Shown in pieces: positions 1 to 10,635 of a DNA stretch of 64,000 bases (its first letter is position 1; each line of letters opens with the position of its first letter). Under the pieces are notes generated by a model. It did not search any database, was not told the origin of the DNA, and was given only the letters and a program-made list of their open reading frames with translations. The translations under genes were made by a program, and so were the position numbers. Where the stretch lies: contig JAUDYN010000004.1 of the NCBI GenBank assembly GCA_030407005.1, positions 2,542,001 through 2,606,000 of the forward strand. Reading direction: 5' to 3'. The DNA is from Desarmillaria ectypa. Its lineage: Eukaryota > Basidiomycota > Agaricomycetes > Agaricales > Physalacriaceae.

Positions 1-1223
1 TCAGACTTACAAGACGAACCAGTCGTATTCGCGATAGAAGTACTCGAAGTGCTGACAACGTGAATCAGCGGGTGCGTTAGTCATCACTACAGTACTGTAC
101 ACGCCTTTTTCCACAACTTCAGTGTGACGTCTGCATCGACGAATCCGTGTGAGTTGTGCGAGCTCTTAATGAACATGTGAGGGGGCAAATCGTCGAGATC
201 TGAAATAGGTAGGACGAGTAAGAAAGCTCGTGAAAACAGCATGAATCGAATAAATCTTACACCAGTTAGCCGGGATTTGCACCAGCGTAGTGGGAGTCCC
301 TCTCTGAAGAGGCTTCATCCATTCATGGGCAGACTCAGCAGAGTACTTGATGTTCGTCCAAGTGTCCTTGAAACCCGATGAAGTTCAGATGGGGAGTTGC
401 CTGGGTAAAAAGTAACTTACCTTATCTCTTGTCCAAAACGGCAAGCAGTCGTGAGCCTGTAAGAAAACGTGTAAGAAAAGATATCGGTATATCGTGAGGT
501 ACACTCACCTGAGAGGAGTGATCATATTGAATTCCTTTTTCGAGGAGAAGCTTTATGCCATCCCTGAGAAAACGCGATAACGTTGATATGAATGTGCTAG
601 AAAACGGACATGCATACTTGGACGTCTCCCACCAAGGAGCGACCGAGCCCACTGGGGGTTTCCCACAGAAATCAGTCAGAAGCTTGTCATGACACGGCGT
701 TAATGTACGGCGCCACGAACAAATTGCCTATGCGGACCTTGTGTGTATGATCCAAAACTTCTTTTTGCTGTTTTACAGTCATTGAGCTAGGATTTTCGTG
801 AGAGTAGCCATGAAGACCGATTTCATGACCAGCATCTCGGACAGCAGCCATCTCCTTGGGAAAGGTTTCAAGAGAATGGCCTGGGATGAACCAGGTCGTC
901 TACTCGACCGGTAAATAATAACCGAAACGACAGGGACGTAAACCCATCACCTTCATACCGTACTTATTGAACAGCTTCAGCAGCCGTGGTACGCCAACTT
1001 CTCCAGCAAAGATTCCCCGCGAAATGTCGTTCGGGGAATCTTCGCCGCCATCTAGGGGGTAAAATGTTGAGCCTTCAGTGTGGAGACATAATGGTTGATG
1101 ACCCACATGATCCAAGCCCTAGAGACCGGACTCAAGTCAGCCCCGAAGACAATGCAATTGTTGCTCACATCCTGAGACAGCATCGACATCGACACCGAAG
1201 GAACAGAGTGCCCTTTTGACCAT
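1..1223 (-). CDS. Polysaccharide deacetylase (NodB/PuuE-HpPgdA type), 3' end off window
   Basis: Predicted metal-dependent carbohydrate esterase or amidohydrolase of the polysaccharide deacetylase superfamily. The start is the ATG at 1223 ([16 protein letters not shown]). The first intron, 1052-1168, joins SG to [20 protein letters not shown], a hallmark N-terminal block of the cytoplasmic PuuE/HpPgdA-like branch. Later exons carry [13 protein letters not shown] and [12 protein letters not shown], whose HxxxH pair is the expected metal site, followed by a PWWETS block and [20 protein letters not shown] near 300. Two further introns lie between about 370 and 520. No signal peptide is seen, so an intracellular deacylase (allantoinase-like or N-deacetylase) is more likely than a wall chitin deacetylase. 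The true substrate cannot be told from sequence. The C-terminus lies left of the window. Confidence 0.85.
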
Positions 1224-1870
1224 GGTATCACTGAGGGGGGGACAGAGTGCTAGTATCCAGGAAATGATAAGACGAGCGGTTTCTTATCATCGTAGAGGCA
1301 GGCAGGCAGAAAGCAGGCTATACTTATTTAATTGGCACAATATTGTGTCTCGGAAACTAAGATATCCGTAGTTCTGGTCGCATGAGGTGGAACTACTTCG
1401 CCGTGCGAGTACCTTAGGCCATTTACTTTTGGTTATGGCAGAAAAGTAGCCGGCCCGGGTATCTCCATGCAGCGGGCGACTGGTTTCCATCAAGAACTCA
1501 ATTTTTCACCATTTTCCGCGCCTGACCCATGGAACCGGTAGCAATTCTAATTTCTCATGGTGGGCCAGCCAATCTATCCACAACGATCGCGTATCTATGC
1601 CTGCGTTTATTCGATGTACTACAGCGAAATCGACTGGACAACACAGAACTAACAGTGCAGCAGAACAGAAATTTATTCGAATTTCCAGCGACTTTGGTAA
1701 CTACTCTGGTTGCTATGTGCCTGCTCTGAAATCTCCGGTACCTAGCATAAAAGTCGGGGGCCCTATGGACTGACTGCGCCTTAAATATTCTTCGCTTTCG
1801 TTCCCCTCCAGTTGCAGGGAGTGTCGGTGCATTACACTCATTTGTCTAAAGACACTCCTTCTGCCTCATC
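1224..1870. other. Intergenic region, divergent promoter of the deacetylase and GH28 genes
   Basis: About 650 bp between divergent starts. It holds short low-complexity tracts (a run of GGCA units near 1293-1315) and a TTAAATATT TATA-like box at about 1781, roughly 90 bp before the GH28 start. Small ORFs here (1287-1493, 1529-1729) show no family features, and I regard them as chance. Confidence 0.4.
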
Positions 1871-3898
1871 ATGATACAAGTTTCTGCATTGGTTTCTCTT
1901 TTCTTGCTGCCCGTGTTGACTGCGGCTCAGCTATCTGGTAGCGTGGGTCCATTAACGTCCTACTCTACAAAGGCCGCTGTCAAGACATGCAATGTTACTG
2001 ATTATGGCGCTGTTGCCGACCTGTCAACCGACCTTGGTACGGCTCTGGCTTCAGCTTTTGCTGCGTGCGCGCTTTCTTTCAATGTAGTTTCGTCTTTCAC
2101 AAACTAAAATCCGTCATCGCAGTTGCAAAAGCGGTGGCTTAGTGGTCATCCCCGAGGGAGACTATGCAATGTCAACATGGGTTAGTATGCCATATTCCAC
2201 GTGGACAATACCATCTAACCGACATACCCAGGTGACTCTGAACGGCGGATCAGCTTGGGCACTGCAGCTTGACGGTACCATATACCGTACTGGGACGGCT
2301 GGAGGAAATATGATATTGTCCGTCGCTTCAGTTTTATTTTTCCGCCTGGTTCTCATGTTCTAGCAGCATCGAACACACAAGCGACTTCGAGCTCTTCAGC
2401 AGTACGTCGTCGGGCGCCGTGCAAGGGTATGGATATAAGTACCACGTTGATGGAAACCTAAGCGGGCCTCGTATCCTGCGACTGTATGATGTTAGCGACT
2501 TCAGTGTACACGACATTTCTTTAGTCGATGGTGAGCTAGTTGTGTCTAGGGTCTACCAGTCACTACTGACATGTGCCATTCTCGCGCTAGCACCTGCATT
2601 TCATTTCGGCCTTGATACATGCAGCAACGGCGAGGTCTACAATATGGCTATAAGAGGTGGAAACTCAGGTGGATTAGACGGTATCGACGTGTGGAGTACA
2701 AATATGTGGATTCACGATGCAAGTTCTTAGCAGCAGTCATATAAGCATGTTAATCTTTGCTCTGCGGTTAACAGGTCATGGTCACCAACAAGGATGAGTG
2801 CGTCACCGTTAAGTCGCCAGCGCAAAACATCTTGGTCGAGAACATCTATTGTAACTGGTCTGGCGGGTGTGCCATTGGAAGCCTAGGCAGCGACACAGAT
2901 ATTTCGGATGTCATTTACCGCAACATATATACTATCAAGGCATGGTAATTTCCTATTTGTGTTTGATCAGAAGCTCATATTTTTTGTGTAGTCAAACCAG
3001 ATGATGATGATTAAGAGCAACGGCGGCTCTGGATCCGTCTCGAATGCTGTGTTCGAAAACTTTATCGGACATTCCAATGCCTACTCCCTTGATGTGGACC
3101 AGTATTGGTCGTCGATGAGCACTGTCGATGGGGACGGCGTGTCACTATCTAATATGACGTTCTCCAATTGGTCTGGCACTTGTGCATCAGGAACCCAAAG
3201 AGGACCCGTCAAATTTGCCTGCGCCGACGGCGCGCCGTGCACCGACATGACTGTTCGTCACGTTGTCTTATTCGTTTATTCTCTCTTGAACGCTTGTTGA
3301 CAGGTGACCGACTTCAACATGTGGACTGACTCCGGTAGTTCCATTTACTATACCTGTAGATCGGCGTCTGGGGATGGCGCATGCCTCAAGGATAGCTCAG
3401 CCTCATCATATGCAATGGTTACTCAGACTATTACCACCGTGCCGTCTTCCTACAGCGCAGCGACGCTTCCTGATGATCTGACGACTGACTTTGGTACCAC
3501 CGCAAGGTTTGTGTTCTCGTTGCTGAGTAGTACAGCGTACTAAAGGCACATCTAGTATTCCCATTCCAACTATTCCGACGAGCTTCTATCCCGGAGCTAC
3601 ACCTGTCAGTACGCTCTTAGGAAACAGCCGCAGTAACAAAAAGAGCACCAGTGCTGCCCAACTCGCAGATGTCGCATCGGTCACTGCCACCGCCTCCGCC
3701 ACTAGAACAACCTCCGCTGCATCCTCACTCATCACCTCTGATATTCCTAGCTCCAGCTTTACTACCTCGTCTGTGAGCTCACCGGTTGGTGAAAGCTTTG
3801 GCCAGCCTAAGCAGCAACAAGGCAGGCAATCTTGGGGCGGAGACAATCATAAGCGCCGTCTCTCCAAGAAACGACGTGCAGCTCTGCAGCCGGTATGA
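1871..3898 (+). CDS. Secreted endo-rhamnogalacturonase / rhamnogalacturonan hydrolase (GH28)
   Basis: Predicted extracellular pectinase cleaving the rhamnogalacturonan I backbone. There are eight exons (1871-2064, 2123-2317, 2367-2530, 2591-2718, 2775-2939, 2992-3252, 3304-3506, 3556-3898), totalling 550 aa. A signal peptide ([20 protein letters not shown]) leads into a right-handed beta-helix. The active-site blocks are of the rhamnogalacturonase type rather than the polygalacturonase type: [33 protein letters not shown] (GSLG instead of GHG) and MMMIKSNGG. After residue about 440 comes a Ser/Thr-rich, probably O-glycosylated tail ending in a basic stretch ([10 protein letters not shown]). 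Introns 4 and 5 appear to start with GC (GCAAGT at 2719, GCATGG at 2940). With both spliced this way the frame is kept and the catalytic blocks join correctly, although the second donor is weak. Family assignment is firm; exact substrate preference is inferred. Confidence 0.9.
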
Positions 3899-4194
3899 CT
3901 TTGAGAAGCTTGCCTATGCTACGTACTGCGCCTATTCAGCGTGGCCAATCTACTTAGTTGTTAAGGAGCGTCTTTTATGGCCACTCTTTACAATCTTTTT
4001 TGGAAGCGGTCATTTTGGCTATGCAGTATACATGAATATTGGCCGACTATTGTTTTTTGAAGTCTGGGTTCGTTCTTATCCAGACCAAAAAATCAGAAAT
4101 AAATTTAGTAAAGACATAGCCCAATGATTTACTGTAATATAGAGAAAACACAATAATACTTTCTAGTAATCTCAACAGTCCTCTTTGTGATAGG

Positions 4195-5426
4195 TTATTT
4201 CCGCACAGTCCGTCCTTGCGACTTGCGAAGACTACGCTTGCGCTCGCGTTCGAGGTACTTCTGCTGTTCGGCAGCACTTAGCTTGCTTATCCTCTCCTCT
4301 TCCTTTCGCCTCTTCTCTGCTCTCTTATCCTCATTGACTTCCTCCTCCTTCTCCTTCTCTTCTCTCTCTGCCTCCTCCCTCAAAGTCTTCTCTAGCTCCT
4401 CGCGCGCTTTCCGTAGTTTGTTCTTGGTTTCGGGCCTCAAAGTAATTTTGGAGAGGGAATCGATGAAGGAGAAAAGTGTAGCAGGTACCGCAGACGATGA
4501 CACGTACAGGGAGAGGATTACGTGCTTTTTAGAAGAAGATGCAACAGCATCGGGTCGGACACGGGGCTGATCAGTTACGCTAAGAGAACGGAAGCCATCC
4601 ATACTGGACAATTCTTTGAGGAGGGCGGGAAGGGGTGTGTATTTTAGAAGGGCCTCCGTTATGTCTGCGAACTCCGACATGACCGATATGTTAGCAGGAA
4701 AGGCAGGATGGTCCGTCGTCTTGGTGAAAGTCTATACAACGCGTCAACATTATGGTCCATCTAAGAACTTGCAAGGTGAGTTACCAAGTCCCATCGAGCA
4801 TCTTTAACGCCCCTCAGCTCACGTTTGTTGACTACTGCCCAAACGAAGTCGTTGGGCACCGCTCCTTCTGCCAAAGCAAAGTCGAGCTCCACGACATCCT
4901 GTGGAGCGTACTGGACATCCACCAAGCCTCGGGCAAGCTGGAACAGGGCCTGGAATGGATCATGTCTGGGACGCAGAGTGAAGATTGTATGAAGGGCAGC
5001 GATAACACGGCGTCCAGTTGAGAAGGTGAAGGCATCGGAGTACCCATCCCAGGTGAGTGGAGAGGTAGTACTGAACTGCGATGTTAATAGCGGTGTCTGT
5101 TTTGCGACCCTACCAACGACAAATCAAACCTACACTGGTATGCTTGGGAAACAAGATCAGCATACCATGAGTTGGCTTTGTTTTTGTTGTAGCTGATCCC
5201 TATAATAGCGACTAAAATGAAGCCTCCCAACGCAAGCAGGAGATATGCCTCTGTTTCAAAGTCTAAAATGCATCCGGTTAATTTTTCTTTTTGGGTCTAA
5301 TGAGAGCGACGTACAGGCTGGTCGAAAGGTAATAAAGCGCCATCTGTACTCGAGCCCGTCGTACTCTGAAGGCGCGACGAAGGGCGGCGGGGTGATATGG
5401 GTAAGAGCCTGGGTGAGAGCGTTCAT
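4195..5426 (-). CDS. CCDC47-like ER membrane protein (DUF1682, PAT complex)
   Basis: Orthologue-like member of the CCDC47/DUF1682 family, the ER membrane protein that in animals is part of the PAT complex helping multipass proteins fold at the translocon. There are four exons (5315-5426, 5166-5262, 4785-5109, 4195-4731) and 356 aa. A short luminal N-terminus (SEYDGLEYRWRFITFRPA) precedes a transmembrane helix (LLLALGGFILVAIIGI, exon 2). The conserved cytosolic core follows: SDAFTFSTGRRVIAALHTIF, TLRPRHDPFQALFQLARGL, and RWDLTFTKTTDHPAFPANIS. The protein ends in a long charged coiled coil (EEAEREEKEKEEE...) and a basic tail (RSLRKSQGRTVRK), as in the animal protein. It is shorter at the N-terminus than metazoan CCDC47. 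The start at 5426 is chosen because it gives the compact fungal N-terminus; an in-frame upstream ATG exists at about 5510. Confidence 0.9.
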
Positions 5427-5602
5427 GGTCGTCTCACTGAAGACGACAAGGCAGCGTGCGATTTCGCGTGATGTATCCGGAAAATGCCGAGGCATCTTGA
5501 TGGCGAGCAATATTCAAGTCCGACAACTTCAAGTGCGATAAGCTCAGCGATTATACTTGTGACGCTGGGTATACACGTTTGTGATGTAAATACTGTTCAC
5601 AA
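5427..5602. promoter_or_regulatory. 176-bp bidirectional promoter
   Basis: Short gap between the divergent starts of the CCDC47-like gene and the small gene at 5603. No clear TATA box was recognised; co-expression is only inferred from spacing. Confidence 0.35.
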
Positions 5603-6088
5603 ATGGAGACAGACTTCGAGGTCCGTATATAAATGGTACCTTGGCATCGATATACTGATACTATCTTGCAGGCCATGCCGCAGATCGATGGTCTACAGAC
5701 CGACTACGGCGCCTTCGTCCTCCAGATACTTCGCTCCCAGCCCAATACTATAGATCAATCTCTGTTGCGCCATTGTATCGGACTTTCATCTTCCTACCTC
5801 GTCACAGACACCACCACTGCCTCCTCGCAGACAGCAGGAATCCAGACATGGTACTTGGGATTCAGCAGGCTGGTTGACGTTGTCGTTGCACTCCACTCAT
5901 TGGGGTCACTTGAGCTCGAAACTGTCAATGCCGCGAGCAAAGCTTGTTCGGAGTGCTGGACAGTTGCAGGATCCTGGAGGGGGCTTGAGATAGGCAGGGA
6001 GCACGTACGTGAAGTTGCGGGAAAGCTTAGGCGGCTACTGGATGAGAATGGAAGGACATATCGCGGTGAGAGGGTGTACGCACCGTAA
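5603..6088 (+). CDS. Small conserved-looking protein of unknown function (144 aa)
   Basis: I do not recognise this family. Two exons (5603-5620 and 5672-6088) joined by a 51-bp GT-AG intron give METDFE + AMPQIDGLQTD..., 144 aa. The sequence is helical and soluble-looking: an acidic start, a QTDYGAFVLQIL helix, SLLRHCIGLSSSYLV, then FSRLVDVVVALHSLGSLELE and a charged C-terminal helix (REHVREVAGKLRRLLDENG). No signal peptide or transmembrane segment is evident. It is divergent from the CCDC47-like gene. The model could instead start at the ATG at 5633 or within exon 2. Function unknown. Confidence 0.6.
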
Positions 6089-6274
6089 TAGTGATATTTC
6101 ATTATTTTATGTGGCTGTGGGGTACGTAAGTATTTTGGCTATGTTTCCGTTTTAGGATAATATATTAGCCCGATGTATGCGGCTGTGCTGCACGTGGGAT
6201 AGTCGCGGTCATCGTGGTGATGTAATGTTCCCAATCTTGGACTCCGAGTGTCTTGTCTTCGTCGTCACTAGTCC

Positions 6275-9200
6275 ATGGCGTCGCCGTCGCCGTCGACTCG
6301 CAACAATACCCTGCGACCACGGCGTCCGACGCGTAGCATTCCACCCATTCCGCTCGACATTCCTGCTGACATTGACCGCCCTTCGAATGTCCTCGTCGAT
6401 TCGCCGATCAATGATACTCCCACTTGTGCCAACGATGTCACCGACCTGTCTCCAATCCGCGCTCACTATCTCAAGAAATCTCTCACACAGCTGCAATTTC
6501 AGGAAGAGCTTTCATTACTTATGTCGTCTCCATCCTCGAATCCCTTCTCGCATATCGGCACGCCATTTTCGCCACCCCCCAAAGGTGCCACCCCGCTGGA
6601 CTTGCCTTTCTTGAGATATATGTTCCGCCAATTTGTACTAACCTTCCCTTTCATGGCCGCTGCACCGAAGGATTTCTACTCAGACAAGCTACAGCCCTTC
6701 CTAACCGCTGTGCTATCCCGAAATCTCTCACCCACTTCGCCTTTTGACGAGGAGAATGGCGAAGAAGCTACGCGGATGAAACTTCTAGCCAAACTGGAGA
6801 GAAATCTGAGTATGTTTCTTGGTGCCGCAACGAAGCTGGCGGAGCCCGAGGAGGTAGTGAGATTGTGCCAAGCCGATCTCGACAGACTTGAGGATTTGGC
6901 TCGTAGGAGACAGGCAAGAAATATGCGCAAGAGAGACATATTCGAAGTCAACATTGTCAGTGTACGTACGGTTGTCGACAAGGGTCGGATGCGAAGTCGT
7001 ATACATGAGGTGCGTCACATGATTCTCCGCTCCTGATCATATCTAAGATGCTTAAAGGAATTTATCGTACGAACGCGACGTTCCCATCATCCAGATCACT
7101 TTGTCTCGCGGAGATACGGAGACTTTCGTACACTAGCTAATGAGGTATAGCAGCTGTTTCTTCTGATGATTTTGAGTAATTGTTGTTCGAATAGCTGCGG
7201 AAGGCGCATCCGAACGAAGACATTCGCCCGCCTCCTGCCAAGGACCGCTCTACTGTTAATGTACCACAGTCGATGTCACCGGACTCGTCCTCCTTCCCGG
7301 CATCCTCTGTTCCTGCCACACCGTCTCGACTTTCCCGCGAAAAAAACAGACTGACCCTGCGTGCGTACCTGCACTCCCTACTCTCTTCGTCAACCGTCAT
7401 AGCCTCTTCCCCCGTTCTCCAGTCATTCCTTCTCTCCAACCCCACGTCACTTTCTCCTTTTGAGTTCGATGACGCCCGACAGCGTGAAGAAGCAGATCGC
7501 GTCAGGGAGGACGGACGAAAGCGTTTCGCTAAGGAGATTGCGAACCGCGTAGATGGGCTCAGAGAGGCCGTCAAGAGCGTCAAAGGGGATGTAATGGGCA
7601 AAGACGGTCTGACGAATGTGTTCGCTACCGTCAAGGTGACTCCCGACATCCGATTTTTACCAGCCAACTACCAGGCCGTGCTGGAATGGGCACGAATATC
7701 GCTGGCATCGACTGTCTTTCATCAATTCGTCGCCTCAGACAACTCCTCCGAGACATTCGCAAGCCTGAAGCGGTTGCACGGTCTTATGCCGTATTTCATG
7801 CTCAAGGCCGCACTGAAAATCTCGAATCCTATCGGAATGATACGAAGTATCCTTGATCTCTTCCTAGCACAACCGTTTGGGGGTAGGTCGTTGCTGCAGA
7901 GGTAGTCTCTTCCGATCGATGTTGGGGGTGTATTCTTACAGTTATTACAGAATGTTCTCCGGCTCCCTCACAGAAGAGGCCAGAGCATTGGAAGAAGAGA
8001 TTGAAGCCGTAAAAGCCAAAGTCGACGATCCAGTGATGTGTGAGAAGATTCGTCTCTTTATCTATGGGCCGAGGGAAATCCAAGACATGTACAAGGCGGA
8101 CGCGGTTAAAGAGAAAATGCCGCTGCTAACTGTTGTGCTACGCTCTGGGGATGAGCCAGCACTCATGCGTGCTCAGTTGCATCGTGTTGCCAAGGCACAT
8201 CAGGCGCACGGGATGTACATGCGATATCGTGAAAGTTTGGACGACTCTGATGATGACGATGGGCCGATGGATGAAGATGCGTGGCTATATGAAGATCTGA
8301 AGGTGCTTGCGTCCTTGTACGCAAGGCTAAGAGATCGAGAGCAGTTAATCGCACTGATATTTGAGGTGTGCGTATCCTTTCTGCCCTTCTGCGATGCTGA
8401 ACAGTTTTCTAGGGCTTCACATCAGATCTACTGAAGGATATCATTACAATTTTCTACACACCACTGGCGACCGTTTATCGTGCAGCGTCAATAGCTGACT
8501 CTTTGGGCGATTTACAGAGTTTTGTGAACGATTTGATTAAGACTGTAGAGGGTGTGGAGGAGTGTGCGTGTTTCTGATCTCTCTCGTTTCTAATCTTACC
8601 TGTTTATAGTAAGCCAAGAGGACCCAAATCGCACAGTTCAAGCATTCATTGACCTCATCCAGCGGCATGAACAATCATTCTATCAGTTTGTGCATAAAGT
8701 GCATTCTAAGGGAGAGGGTCTTTTCGACAGTTTAATGCGGTGGATAGAGCTGTTCATCACCGTCATTCGTGAAGGGATCTCAACAAGTAACAATCCTATC
8801 AGTCTGGAATTCTTGCTTCCGCAGTCTGCTGCAGAGAGGAAGCAGATTATGGACGAAGTGGACAAAGTTGCAGTATATCACTACAAGACAAAAGTGTTGT
8901 ATGAAGAGAAGGTTCGGCGGAGATTTGCCGGTGGCCAAGCTGCGCAGGGAGAAGGAGAAAGAGAAGAGGAAGAAACGAGGAGAATGGTTGATGGGGTCGT
9001 GGGCGAGATAAGCTTTGGGGAACTGGTCAGCGGTGATGTAGAGGAATTGAGGGCTGAGGACAGTGACGATGAAGAGAGTGACTCTGACTCTGACTCTGAA
9101 GAGACCGAATCCGAAAGCACAGAGGATACCGGGACTGATTCCGACTCAGAGTCAGAGAGTACAGAAGAGAGCGTACCCAGTCTGTCTCCCAGGATGCATA

Positions 9201-9874
9201 CGATCTCTAGCCCTCAGTCCAGGGAGAGCGAACACGGGAGAAGTCAGACCGTAGATGAAGGTGGAACGGTCACGCCGAGACAACGGAGTTTGTCATTGCG
9301 TCGTTCGTTCAGCGATATCAAAGCAGCAGTGGCAGGGAGAAAACGAGAGAGAGATAATGCGCCACCTATGCCACCGATCCCAAAGAGCGTTACGGCTGCT
9401 ATGAAAAAGCCCCTACCTCCTAGTCCGGTAGGATCACCTGGGCCTAGTCCGACGCCCTTGAAAGCGTCGTTTGATTCGTCCAGGTCGGCCAATTCGTCCA
9501 GGTCGTCTCTCCATTCGTTCAAGCAACTGCCGCGGACGCCAGGAAAATCTTCCATGGACTCTGCCAGGTCCATTGCTTCTGCCGGGCCACTTTCTCCGAG
9601 GTCATCAGCGCCTCGGACGTCCGCTTCCGAGTCTTCAAGGTCGTCCATTCATTCGGTCGCGTCTCGCACACCCAAGAAGCCCAAGACGAAGCGGAAAAAG
9701 AAACGCGTCGAGACGATCAAGCCACCAGATTTGGTACATATCCCTAATCTGTTGCCCCTGTTCAAAGAGATGGTAAGTCTGCCTATTTTTTTGTACTTAA
9801 CCGATGCTAAACGGGAACAGATGCGGCCACACCTTCGTACACGAGCTAAGACTGTGAATATTAATGGTTCATGA
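6275..9874 (+). CDS. PX-domain protein with PXA and PXB (DUF3818) domains, Lec1/Ypr097w type
   Basis: Large lipid-associated protein related to yeast Ypr097w (Lec1), which acts in lipid and ergosterol distribution near lipid droplets. There are seven exons (6275-7009, 7058-7144, 7195-7901, 7951-8365, 8413-8563, 8610-9772, 9821-9874) and 1103 aa. The N-terminal PXA region starts at about residue 60 (LSPIRAHYLKKSLTQLQFQ). A PX domain spans about 235-360, including FVSRRYGDFRTLANEL, the RRY phosphoinositide-binding motif. A helical PXB/DUF3818 domain occupies about 410-740 (NYQAVLEWARISLASTVFHQ; FYTPLATVYRAASIADSLGD). An acidic Ser/Asp/Glu tract (residues about 800-850), a Ser/Pro-rich disordered region and a polybasic patch (KKPKTKRKKKR) follow. 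The last intron (48 bp, 9773-9820) is a multiple of three without a stop, so its retention would only insert 16 residues. Confidence 0.88.
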
Positions 9875-10014
9875 GATAGTAGTGGAACGATATTATATAG
9901 TGCTTGTAGCGACTTGGTGGTTCTACATTGTTTGTGTATCTTATAGCAACTAATGGAAACGGATACCTAAAACGTCATGCTTGATCAAACGGGTAATTTC
10001 TCCTCCGGACCACG

Positions 10015-10383
10015 ATGAGTACCAGCTACCTTCCACACGTTTTGTACTCCATGGCCATCATGTCACTCTCTGTGCATCTCGTATACCAGAAACACTCTAT
10101 GCGTCAGGAGAAAGGACGCGTTACTGGTCAAATTTCGATACTAGAAGACGTAGTCGCACAGCTACGCTCAGGGAAGCATTTGTCAAGGGAGGAGCTGCAA
10201 CGGCTGAGGAAGCTTGCGATGCCGTCGATGGAGAAGGAGGAGAAGGAGGAGATTACTTGGAAGGAAGCACTCTTGGGCAAGAAGGATATCAAGATGCCGT
10301 CGAGGACAGGTGCGTGCTCGTCGATTGTCTGGATAGAACAAAAACCTATGTTTGTGCCAGATGATGATTCTGAAAAGCCATAA
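10015..10383 (+). CDS. Small single-pass membrane protein, unknown (122 aa)
   Basis: Uninterrupted ORF of 122 aa whose N-terminus (YLPHVLYSMAIMSLSVHLVY) looks like a signal anchor or mitochondrial/ER transmembrane helix. It is followed by a charged region predicted to be helical (VAQLRSGKHLSREELQRLRK) and an acidic end. Such short N-anchored proteins are common in mitochondrial inner membrane assembly factors, but I cannot name a family. It lies between the Lec1-like gene and SPB4 in the same orientation. A start at 10015 is chosen because it opens the hydrophobic segment. Function unknown. Confidence 0.6.
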   Translation: MSTSYLPHVLYSMAIMSLSVHLVYQKHSMRQEKGRVTGQISILEDVVAQLRSGKHLSREELQRLRKLAMPSMEKEEKEEITWKEALLGKKDIKMPSRTGACSSIVWIEQKPMFVPDDDSEKP

Positions 10384-10635
10384 GGCCGATAATAAAAAAG
10401 ATGCAAGCATTAGGCAGTATAACTCGAATCTTATTCGGCGCAATTTCCGACTGCGACTCTGATCACAGCAGCAACAGAATGAAGGATTACAATTTATTAG
10501 GTTCCCAGGTCACGCTCAAGGACATTTGGGAACCGCTGAGGGATCCCCAAGAGGAATTGAACTGTTCAGTAGTAGAATTGTCCATGTATGCGGGAAATGC
10601 CGAGTCTCTTCGAAAAATCTTCCTCTGCAACGGCC

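Noticed and set aside
1287..1493. 68-aa minus ORF between deacetylase and GH28
   Set aside because: No homology signal, no splice logic, and it overlaps the likely GH28 promoter.
3786..4127. 113-aa plus ORF overlapping the GH28 tail
   Set aside because: Out of frame with the GH28 gene, whose own frame ends at 3898 with a matching basic tail; no independent start context or family match.
4187..4570. 127-aa plus-strand ORF rich in Ser/Leu/Phe
   Set aside because: It is the antisense shadow of the Glu/Lys-rich coiled coil of the CCDC47-like gene; composition is explained by the complementary codons.
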